NCBI GenBank assembly: GCA_021841795.1
Contig: JAKCDN010000134.1
Location: 1-7,946, forward strand
Reading direction: 5' to 3'
Length of the DNA: 7,946 bases
Origin: Acidobacteriota bacterium
GTDB lineage: Bacteria > Acidobacteriota > Terriglobia > Terriglobales > Acidobacteriaceae
In this document: piece after piece, positions 1 to 5,308 of the stretch
How positions within the stretch are numbered: position 1 is the stretch's first letter
Layout: each line of letters starts with the position of its first letter
The notes under the pieces: model-generated
Databases searched by the model: none
The model's input: the letters and a program-made list of their open reading frames with translations, nothing else
What the model was told of the DNA's origin: nothing
Made by a program: the position numbers and the translations under genes

Positions 1-249
1 CAGCATCCATTGGCACGCCGTCGTTGCCCGTGGTTGATCGCTGGCGCGAAATCCGTAGCGCGAGCGGAACCAAAGCCGGCTATAGTCCGTCCACCCTATA
101 TAGGCATAGTCGGCGTTGCACAGCACCGCGGCGAGCTCCGTCAGCTCGTCTAATCCGGGATCGGTCATGCGGTCGAAAATGCTCAGCTCCGCCCGTACGC
201 CTGCATCCTGGCTTTCACTTGTTTGCGAACCGAGTACAGCGCACATCAT
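1..249 (-). CDS. GAF-domain protein, N-terminal part (C-terminus beyond the left edge)
   Basis: The minus-strand frame is open from 456 to the left edge. From the ATG at 249 it gives 83 residues. Residues 21-83 read like the start of a GAF sensor domain: ELSIFDRM, then DPGLDELTELAAVLC (30-44), then YIGWTDYSRLWFRSRYGF (50-67) and QPRATTACQWML (72-83). This matches the usual order of a DDLT.LAA..C helix, a strand with D..R.WFKSR, and a PR...AFC.. segment. GAF domains bind small ligands or act as dimer sensors, often in front of histidine kinase, cyclase or response modules; the output module is outside the window. The start is uncertain: ATG at 249, ATG at 246 and GTG at 258 are in frame, and no strong Shine-Dalgarno is visible. 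Codon use becomes typical of the genome (high GC3) only inside the domain, so an even later start (ATG at 168) is possible. The domain call is by motif resemblance only. Confidence 0.66.
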   Translation of the reverse strand, partial: MMCAVLGSQTSESQDAGVRAELSIFDRMTDPGLDELTELAAVLCNADYAYIGWTDYSRLWFRSRYGFRASDQPRATTACQWML

Positions 250-555
250 TCCACGCACCCGTTTCTCAGTATCGGCGCAATTGGCAAAGTTGGCTCTTCC
301 ACAAAGTAGGCAATTGCATGCAGATGGCTTACAACCCAAGTACCCGCAAGTTTTTGGGCACCGCGGTAACTTGCAGATTACTATAGGCACGCACCGCGCG
401 TTCCCCCTGCCAGAAGCCGCCGCCGGCGCGCTGCCTCCTGCGTCTCTCGCTGAGCCTCAAGCCCCGCAAAAGTACGGCTTCCGTCACACCCCATCCATCG
501 CGCAACCCGGCGTATTTCCAGCCTCGCCCGCGGCCTCGCCGCCGGCTCCCGTCCG
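250..555. other. Intergenic region, relatively AT-rich, no convincing gene
   Basis: This gap lies downstream of the DUF4440 gene and upstream of the GAF gene, both on the minus strand. The part around 230-390 is clearly richer in A and T than its surroundings, as expected for a promoter region of the GAF gene, but I could not find a good -35/-10 pair. A 7 bp inverted repeat (GCAAGTT at 346-352, AACTTGC at 368-374) and a GCAATTGC palindrome near 311 are visible. Several frames stay open here on both strands, but their third-codon positions lack the strong GC bias of the real genes, so I do not call them. No U-tract terminator is visible after the DUF4440 stop. Confidence 0.5.
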
Positions 556-1110
556 TTACTGTGCCGGCAGCTTGCAGCAGTCTCCCCCGCCCGCCGGTTC
601 GCTGGCCCCGGCATCCAGAACCACCTTCCACGTTCCGTCCGGCTGTCTGCGCCACACCGTGATAAACCGTCCGCTGGTCAGCACCGGATTACCGTTGGCG
701 TCCTTGCTGCGCCCTTCGTAGTGGCCCCACGTGTAGCCCATATCGCCCGAGGGCCCCATCATGGCGTCGGTCGGCGTCCAGCTAAGCTGGTAGTCCTTCG
801 CCAGCCACGTTGCCGACTTGGCAATCGCCACCTTGCCGATCAGCGGAGCCGCTCCGTTGCCCAGCGCCACCCCGTCGCCCGCAAACCAGTCCGCAAAGCC
901 CGCGCCACCCCGCGCCAGCACGTCCTTGGCAAAGCGGGCTTCCAGATCGAAAAGCAGCATCTTGCCCGGCGCCATCGTCGTATCGGTCAGCGGATTGGGG
1001 CTCTCCTGGCTGATCCCCGGCTCCGGAAGCTGCGCCCAGCCCGCGCCTCCACCTGCCCACATCACCCCGCACACCGCCAAAAACAAAATAAAATTCCGTA
1101 TAAATCTCAC
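556..1110 (-). CDS. Exported DUF4440/SnoaL-like (NTF2-fold) protein
   Basis: The protein has 184 residues from a GTG start at 1110, chosen because GGGAGG lies 8 bases upstream of it. From this start the product opens with a clean signal peptide: basic MRFIRN, hydrophobic core about 7-20, likely cleavage near GWA-Q (26-27). The next ATG, ten codons upstream at 1140, would only lengthen the N-region. The mature part fits the DUF4440/SnoaL-like family of NTF2-fold small proteins: an opening helix FDLEARFAKDVLARGGAGFADWF (54-76), GDGVALGNGAAPLIGKVAI (78-96), WTPTDAMMGPSGDMGYTWGHYEG (111-133) and a final strand TVWRRQPDGTWKVVLDAG (151-168). Family members bind small hydrophobic ligands or have no known activity, so no reaction can be assigned. 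The C-terminus carries an adjacent cysteine pair (DCC, 177-179) after a glycine run, which I do not recognise as a family feature. It is divergent from dxs across about 640 bp and appears to be a single-gene transcript. Confidence 0.78.
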   Translation of the reverse strand: MRFIRNFILFLAVCGVMWAGGGAGWAQLPEPGISQESPNPLTDTTMAPGKMLLFDLEARFAKDVLARGGAGFADWFAGDGVALGNGAAPLIGKVAIAKSATWLAKDYQLSWTPTDAMMGPSGDMGYTWGHYEGRSKDANGNPVLTSGRFITVWRRQPDGTWKVVLDAGASEPAGGGDCCKLPAQ

Positions 1111-1155
1111 CTCTTCGCCCTCCCAATGGGTCGAAATCACTCAGGCTCATCCTAC

Positions 1156-1184
1156 ATCGCACGGCGACGCCCCTGCTGTGCGAT
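1156..1184. repeat. Perfect 7 bp inverted repeat upstream of the DUF4440 gene
   Basis: ATCGCAC at 1156-1162 is matched by GTGCGAT at 1178-1184, with a 15-base spacer. It lies about 46 bp upstream of the GTG start of the minus-strand DUF4440 gene, so it may be an operator or a leader hairpin. No clear promoter could be placed next to it. A 7 bp match within GC-rich DNA can arise by chance. Confidence 0.35.
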
Positions 1185-1457
1185 AAACCCGCCCCTCCCG
1201 CAAAGATCCGACCCGGAAACTCCCCCGAATCGATCGCGATCTCGCCGCGGCAGGCCGGGTAAGCCGGAACCAATCTCCCGCCCGCCGGCAATCTCTACCT
1301 CCGGCCTCGGACCCCATCTCCCGCGCCGGCCTCGCTTCCCGCTGCTCTGCCCCGGCAGCTCCACGCCATCTTCGCGTGCCGTCAGACCCATGATCCGCCT
1401 GAAAATTCACCGAAACTCCCCCGGCTACGCGGCGTCTAAGATTCGAGGGCAAAATTC

Positions 1458-1482
1458 TTCCTCAAGGTATACTTGAAGGAGG
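1458..1482. repeat. Imperfect palindrome around GTATAC, possible start of the dxs leader transcript
   Basis: TCAAG (1462-1466) and CTTGA (1472-1476) flank GTATA, and pairing continues outward imperfectly between CTTCC and GGAG. The embedded TATACT (1468-1473) is a good match to a -10 hexamer, which would place a transcript start near 1480. The -35 side is poor (TTCGAG-like at best), so an activator or a non-standard sigma factor would be needed. The palindrome could equally be a regulator binding site. Confidence 0.3.
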
Positions 1483-1697
1483 CTGTACCTCGAGGCCTGT
1501 TACCATGCTTGGCGGCGGCGTCGCCCCGTAACCTGAAGAGACGCGGTAAGTTGTTCTGATTTCGTTGGTATTTTTCGCTCCGGTGATTCACCCCGCGCCT
1601 CCCCGCTCCGGGATCGTGGAGCGTCCTGGTTCCCTTCGCCGCCCTCCCAGGCCTGTTCGCAGGCCCTGATTGACGCCCCCCGATTCGGGGGCTTTTT
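1480..1697 (+). ncRNA. Candidate structured RNA: dxs leader or free-standing small RNA ending in a terminator
   Basis: About 215 bases separate a possible -10 element (TATACT, 1468-1473) from a terminator-like hairpin (1675-1697). Visible stems are GTTAC/GTAAC around a GGCG..CGCC hairpin (1499-1532), GGTG/CACC (1582-1592), CGCTCC/GGAGCG (1604-1623), CCTGG/CCAGG (1625-1651) and GGCCTG-TTCG-CAGGCC (1650-1665). The 9-mer AGGCCTGTT occurs at 1493-1501 and again at 1649-1657, so both copies could compete for CAGGCC at 1660-1665; the 5' copy could also form a long-range closing stem. Length and layout resemble a small RNA of the 6S size class, but I do not see enough conserved sequence to name any RNA family. 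GC-rich DNA forms hairpins easily, so this is a candidate only. Confidence 0.3.
1675..1697 (+). terminator. Intrinsic terminator-like hairpin 53 bp before dxs
   Basis: CCCCCG (1677-1682) pairs with CGGGGG (1686-1691) around ATT, or in a shifted register GCCCCC pairs with GGGGGC, and is followed by TTTTT (1693-1697). No plus-strand protein gene precedes it in the window, so whatever it ends must begin in the same intergenic region. It is therefore either an attenuator in the dxs leader or the end of a small RNA. Confidence 0.6.
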
Positions 1698-1701
1698 GAC
1701 G

Positions 1702-1736
1702 CAGGGGCTCTCCCCTGGACGCCCGGCTTTCCAGGG
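1702..1736 (+). promoter_or_regulatory. Two mutually exclusive hairpins just upstream of the dxs ribosome binding site
   Basis: CAGGGG (1702-1707) pairs perfectly with CCCCTG (1712-1717) around CTCT. CCCTGG (1713-1718) pairs perfectly with CCAGGG (1731-1736) around a 12-base loop. The two share bases 1713-1717, so only one can form at a time. The second ends at the AAAAGGAA ribosome binding segment (1737-1744) and might alter access to it. This arrangement, right after a terminator-like hairpin, resembles leader-based control, but no ligand or protein partner can be named from sequence. Confidence 0.35.
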
Positions 1737-1749
1737 AAAAGGAACAATA

Positions 1750-3636
1750 ATGCCTACGCTGCTGGAGTCCATCAACTCTCCCGCCGATGTAAAACAGCTC
1801 AATCCCGCCCAGTTAACGGAGCTGGCACAGGAGATTCGCGATTTCCTCATCCGCACCCTGTCCAGAACCGGCGGCCATCTCGGCCCCAATCTCGGCGTGG
1901 TCGAGCTCACCCTCGCCCTCCATGCCGTCTTTGCCACGCCCGGCGACAAGATCCTCTTCGATGTCAGCCACCAGGCCTACATCCACAAGATCCTCACCGG
2001 CCGCCGCACCCGCTTTGAGACCATCCGTCAGCCCGGCGGCCTCAACGGCTTCATGCTCCGCACTGAAAGCGAGCACGACTCCTACGGCGCCGGTCACGCC
2101 GGCACCGCGCTCTCGGCCGCGCTCGGCATGGCCGTCGCGCGCGACCTCGCCGGTGGAAATGAAAACATCATTGCCGTCGCCGGCGATGCCGCCTTCACCA
2201 ACGGCGTTACCTTCGAGGCCCTCAACAACATCGCCTCCCAGACCCGGCGCATGATCGTCGTCCTCAATGACAACGAGTGGTCCATCGATCGCAACGTCGG
2301 CGCCATCGCGCGCTACTTCCATCGCATCGTCACCAATGAGCACTACCAGCATCTCCACGACAAGGCCACGCACCTGGTCGAGCGCTTTGGTGGCAAAACC
2401 GCCGTCAAGGTCATGCGCCGCGCCGAAGAAGCCGCCAAAAGCATGCTCTGGCCCTCCATCCTCTTTGAGGAGTTCGGGCTCGACTACTTCGGCCCCATCG
2501 ACGGTCACAACATCCCCCTCCTCATTGAGACCTTCAACTTCCTCAAAACCATCGACCACCCCGTCCTCCTCCACGTGCTCACGCAAAAGGGCCGCGGGTT
2601 CCAGCCCGCGCTCGATGGCCAGAAAAAATTCCACGGCCTCGGGCCCTACGACCCTGAAACCGGCAAAACCCCGGATGGCTCAACCACCTACGCCGAGGTC
2701 TTCGCCAAAACCCTCGCCGACCTCGCCACCAGGGACGAGCGCATCGTCGCCGTCACCGCCGCCATGCCCAACGGCACCGGGCTCGATCACTTCCGCCCCA
2801 TCCATCCCCGGCGCTACTTTGACGTGGGCATCGCCGAGGAGCATGCCGTGGTCTTCGCCGCCGGCATGGCTACCCGCGGCTTCCGCCCCGTCTGCGCCAT
2901 CTACTCCACGTTTCTCCAGCGCGCCTTCGATCCCGTCGTCCACGACGTCTGCCTGCAGAAGCTTCCCGTCCTCTTCTGCATGGATCGCGCCGGGCTCTCC
3001 GGCGATGACGGCCCCACCCATCACGGACTCTTCGATATCGCCTATCTCCGCGGCATTCCCGACCTCGTGCTCATGTCCCCCAGGGACGAAGACGAACTGG
3101 CCGACATGCTTAAAACCGCCTTCGAGCTTCCCGGCCCCAGCGCCATCCGCTACCCGCGCGGCGCCGTAGCCGGCGTCCCGCGCAAAGCCGAGCCGCAGGC
3201 CCTCCCCCTCGGCAAAGCCGAGATCCTCGCCGACGGCTCCGACGTCGCCATCCTCGGCCTCGGCCCCATGATCTCCCTCGCCCGCGATCTTGCCGCAACC
3301 CTCGCGCGCGAGGGCTACTCCGCCGCCCTCGTCAACCCGCGCTTCATCAAGCCCATCGATCGCGAGATGATCGAGCGCTACGCCCGCCGCGTCGCTGCCT
3401 TCGTCACCTTTGAGGACCACGTAAAAATGGGCGGCTTCGGCACCGCCGTCGTCGAGGCGCTCGACGATCTCGGCCTCTCCGTCCCCGTCGTGCGCATCGG
3501 CTGGCCCGACCAGTTCATCGAGCACGGCAAAGTCGAAGACCTCCGCGCCCGCTACGGCGTCTCGGTTGAGGCCGCCCACGCGCAGTTGGCGCCGTTGCTC
3601 GCAGGCCGCCGCCGCGCCTCGCTCGTCGCCAGTTGA
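1750..3636 (+). CDS. dxs: 1-deoxy-D-xylulose-5-phosphate synthase
   Basis: DXS condenses pyruvate with glyceraldehyde 3-phosphate, releasing CO2, to give 1-deoxy-D-xylulose 5-phosphate, the entry point to the MEP isoprenoid pathway and a precursor of thiamine and pyridoxal phosphate. The product has 628 residues, normal for the family. The start is the ATG at 1750, preceded by AAAAGGAA about 5 bases away; an in-frame upstream ATG at 1696 lies in the terminator-like leader and adds non-conserved residues. Visible motifs: GGHLGPNLG (41-49, catalytic-site His43), DVSHQAYIHKILTGR (71-85), GLNGF and SYGAGHAGT (98-119), the thiamine-diphosphate segment GDAAFTNG through VLNDN (145-175), FGPIDGH (247-253), KGRGFQPA (280-287), FHG (294-296), FDVGIAEEHAVVFAAG (357-372, Glu363 matching the Glu of the usual IAEQHA), YSTFLQRAFD (385-394), DDGPTHHG (419-426) and YPRG (468-471). 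The C-terminal transketolase-type domain continues to the end. Odd points: GDA replaces the usual GDG, and IAEEHA replaces IAEQHA. It stands alone, without ispA or xseB next to it, and may be a second copy. Confidence 0.95.
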   Translation: MPTLLESINSPADVKQLNPAQLTELAQEIRDFLIRTLSRTGGHLGPNLGVVELTLALHAVFATPGDKILFDVSHQAYIHKILTGRRTRFETIRQPGGLNGFMLRTESEHDSYGAGHAGTALSAALGMAVARDLAGGNENIIAVAGDAAFTNGVTFEALNNIASQTRRMIVVLNDNEWSIDRNVGAIARYFHRIVTNEHYQHLHDKATHLVERFGGKTAVKVMRRAEEAAKSMLWPSILFEEFGLDYFGPIDGHNIPLLIETFNFLKTIDHPVLLHVLTQKGRGFQPALDGQKKFHGLGPYDPETGKTPDGSTTYAEVFAKTLADLATRDERIVAVTAAMPNGTGLDHFRPIHPRRYFDVGIAEEHAVVFAAGMATRGFRPVCAIYSTFLQRAFDPVVHDVCLQKLPVLFCMDRAGLSGDDGPTHHGLFDIAYLRGIPDLVLMSPRDEDELADMLKTAFELPGPSAIRYPRGAVAGVPRKAEPQALPLGKAEILADGSDVAILGLGPMISLARDLAATLAREGYSAALVNPRFIKPIDREMIERYARRVAAFVTFEDHVKMGGFGTAVVEALDDLGLSVPVVRIGWPDQFIEHGKVEDLRARYGVSVEAAHAQLAPLLAGRRRASLVAS

Positions 3637-3667
3637 CCGTCCCGCAAAACCACCTTGCGCCGGTGTG

Positions 3668-3716
3668 GTCCGCCGGAGCGCCCCAACCCTGCGCCTGCCC
3701 GCCCGACCCGGCGGAC
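3668..3716. repeat. Perfect 9 bp inverted repeat after dxs
   Basis: GTCCGCCGG (3668-3676) is matched by CCGGCGGAC (3708-3716) with a 31-base spacer, 32 bp after the dxs stop. It could form a GC-rich hairpin that slows or ends transcription, but there is no following T-run, so it is not a standard intrinsic terminator. A smaller CACC/GGTG hairpin precedes it. Confidence 0.4.
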
Positions 3717-3815
3717 AGGCCGCTGCGGCTTGCTTGGGCTCTGTCCCGCCCCCTGCCGCCGCTCGCCCTGCACGCAGGCCCCATGTGCGACAATCCACAT
3801 CAGAACCATTTTGCG

Positions 3816-5270
3816 ATGCGCATTGTTCGGCCACTTTTTGCCCTGATCTCCACGTTGGCTCTTTTCTCCGTCGCGGCCCACTCGCAAGCCGAGCCCGCGC
3901 CCCCGTTGGTCCTCACCGGCGGCACCGTCGTTGACGTCTCCGACTGGGGCCATTCCGCGCACGACATCCCTGACGCCGTCGTCGTGATCCAGGGCAGCAC
4001 CATCCTGGAGGTTGGCCTTTCCGATCAGGTTCCCGTGCCCAAAGGCGCGCGCATCATCGACTGCACCGGGAAATTCCTCATTCCAGGCCTCATCGACGGA
4101 TATGCCGGCATGAACTCCCAGGCCCAGGCCAATGCCAATCTCTACATGGGCGTCACCACCGTCGTCGCGCGCGCCGACTACCAGCACGGTTTCATCGACA
4201 CCGGAGCCCATCCTTCCCCCCACATCTACCCCATTGACACCATCGGCGTCACCGACGACTGGAGCCTCCTCGCGCGTCAGCCCGAGTGGGTCTCCAGGCT
4301 GCGCGAAGGCCCGCACCCCATCGAGCTCAGCCCCCAGGACACCGCGCGCCAGATGGCCGACACCGCGCGCCTCGGCACCCGCGTCCTGCTGCTCACACCG
4401 CGCCTCACCGCCGCAAACTCACAGTGGATCATCTCCCGCGCCCACGAGCTCGGTCTCGTCACCTACGGCATCTTCGCCGCCACCCCCTACCGCGTCGGCG
4501 TCGACGCCGGCGTCGATGCCCTGCCGCGCATGGACCGCTACGTCCTCGGCGTCATTCCCGACGAGCTCCAGCGGCCGCTCGCCGACGATCCCGACGGCTC
4601 CGCCACCGTCACCGCCTACGATTACGCCGAGCACGTCTCCCCTACGGATCTGCGCCTGCGCAGTTACGCGCGCTTCCTCGCCTCCCACCGCACCGCGCTC
4701 GTCCCCGCCTTCAGCCTCTATTACGTCAACCTTCCCGACCATCGCAATCTCTGGAAAGAGCCCGCCGCGGCCCTCCTCGATCCCGCGCGCATGGATCACG
4801 CCACCGAGCCCGCTACCGGCGACATGAACTACCCCATCTCCTCCTGGGCCCATCACCTTCCCGCCGCCGCGCAGCGCTGGATGCAGGCTGATTTGCAGAA
4901 AAAAGCCGCCCAGACCTCGCAGCGCCTCTGGAGAATCAACGCCGCCATCTTCGCGGATCTCCCCCACTACCTGGCCGGATCGGGCGCTGACGCCATGGGC
5001 ACCATGCCCGGCATCTCCCTGCACACCGAGCTGGAGCTTCTCGTCCGCCTCGGGCTCTCGCCGCGCGAAGCCCTTGCCGCCGCGACCAACAACTACGCGC
5101 TGCAGTTCGGATGGAGCGAGCTCGGGCTCATCGCCGCGGGCCGCCGCGCCGACATTCTCGTCCTCGACTCCGACCCCACCGCCAATATCTGGAATGCCCG
5201 CCGCATCTCCACCCTCATCCTCGACGGCGAGCCCATTGACCGCGACCCGCTTCTCCATCTCAAAAAGTAA
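3816..5270 (+). CDS. Exported amidohydrolase-fold protein lacking most metal ligands
   Basis: The product has 484 residues from ATG 3816, chosen because it gives a compact signal peptide (MRIVRPLFALISTLALFSVAA, cleavage near AAHS). The frame is open further upstream and ATG 3783 is an alternative; neither has a strong Shine-Dalgarno. Architecture follows imidazolonepropionase-like amidohydrolases: N-terminal beta-sandwich (LVLTGGTVVDV, 31-41; GKFLIPGLID, 85-94), a barrel, then GSGADAMGTMPGISLHTELELLVRLGLSPREAL (388-420) and the C-terminal sandwich AGRRADILVLDSDPTANIWNARRI (441-464). The metal site is not conserved. PGLID is followed by GYAGMN (95-100) instead of HxH. The usual lysine region reads GTRVLLLTPR (187-196). 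The usual V.VHA and SIEH positions read LVTYGIF (214-220) and DALPRMD (234-240). Only the late Asp392 remains. In the family this site holds one or two divalent metals for C-N or related hydrolysis, so this protein is probably a non-catalytic relative or uses another site. It follows dxs after 179 bp and converges on the esterase gene with a 38 bp gap. Confidence 0.82.
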   Translation: MRIVRPLFALISTLALFSVAAHSQAEPAPPLVLTGGTVVDVSDWGHSAHDIPDAVVVIQGSTILEVGLSDQVPVPKGARIIDCTGKFLIPGLIDGYAGMNSQAQANANLYMGVTTVVARADYQHGFIDTGAHPSPHIYPIDTIGVTDDWSLLARQPEWVSRLREGPHPIELSPQDTARQMADTARLGTRVLLLTPRLTAANSQWIISRAHELGLVTYGIFAATPYRVGVDAGVDALPRMDRYVLGVIPDELQRPLADDPDGSATVTAYDYAEHVSPTDLRLRSYARFLASHRTALVPAFSLYYVNLPDHRNLWKEPAAALLDPARMDHATEPATGDMNYPISSWAHHLPAAAQRWMQADLQKKAAQTSQRLWRINAAIFADLPHYLAGSGADAMGTMPGISLHTELELLVRLGLSPREALAAATNNYALQFGWSELGLIAAGRRADILVLDSDPTANIWNARRISTLILDGEPIDRDPLLHLKK

Positions 5271-5308
5271 AGACGATCTCCGCCCGCCATCCCCCGGATT
5301 CGCTCCCT

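Larger units (their letters stand above)
1111..1749. other. Long divergent intergenic region between the DUF4440 gene and dxs
   Basis: No convincing gene is present; the open frames here on both strands lack family resemblance and ordinary codon use. The left part (1111-1440) holds the DUF4440 ribosome binding site, a 7 bp inverted repeat at 1156-1184, and a 12-base direct repeat GAAACTCCCCCG at 1216-1227 and 1412-1423. The right part (1458-1749) is dense in hairpins, contains a terminator-like element at 1675-1697, and is described separately. Confidence 0.6.

Noticed and set aside
116..721. Plus-strand 201-codon open frame
   Set aside because: It overlaps the minus-strand GAF and DUF4440 genes, has no family resemblance, and its proline/arginine/serine-rich product is typical of an antisense shadow.
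1147..1452. Minus-strand 101-codon open frame in the intergenic region
   Set aside because: It has no recognisable motif, its arginine- and glycine-rich composition is that expected of non-coding high-GC DNA, and it lacks a ribosome binding site.
721..1476. Plus-strand 251-codon open frame across the DUF4440 gene and the intergenic region
   Set aside because: It is antisense to a recognisable gene, and its low-complexity arginine/proline composition shows no domain.
1505..1531. Possible leader peptide MLGGGVAP in the dxs leader
   Set aside because: The nearest GGAGG (1478-1482) is more than 20 bases away, and the codons do not suggest an amino-acid attenuation signal.
1480..1697. Naming the candidate RNA as 6S RNA, SRP RNA or a known riboswitch
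   Set aside because: Length fits 6S, but I could not identify conserved 6S bubble sequence, the SRP GGAAG core or any riboswitch core motif, so no family name is justified.
1696..1724. TTGACG at 1696-1701 as a -35 for a dxs promoter
   Set aside because: No -10-like hexamer occurs 16-19 bases downstream; the sequence there is GC-rich hairpin.
1696..1749. Upstream ATG extending dxs by 18 residues
   Set aside because: The ATG lies right at the T-run of the terminator-like hairpin and has no ribosome binding site, and the added residues do not match DXS N-termini. ATG 1750 has AAAAGGAA in place.
2680..3834. Long minus-strand open frame (384 codons) opposite dxs
   Set aside because: It is antisense to a fully recognisable dxs. 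Strong C bias at third positions suppresses stops on the opposite strand, explaining its length.
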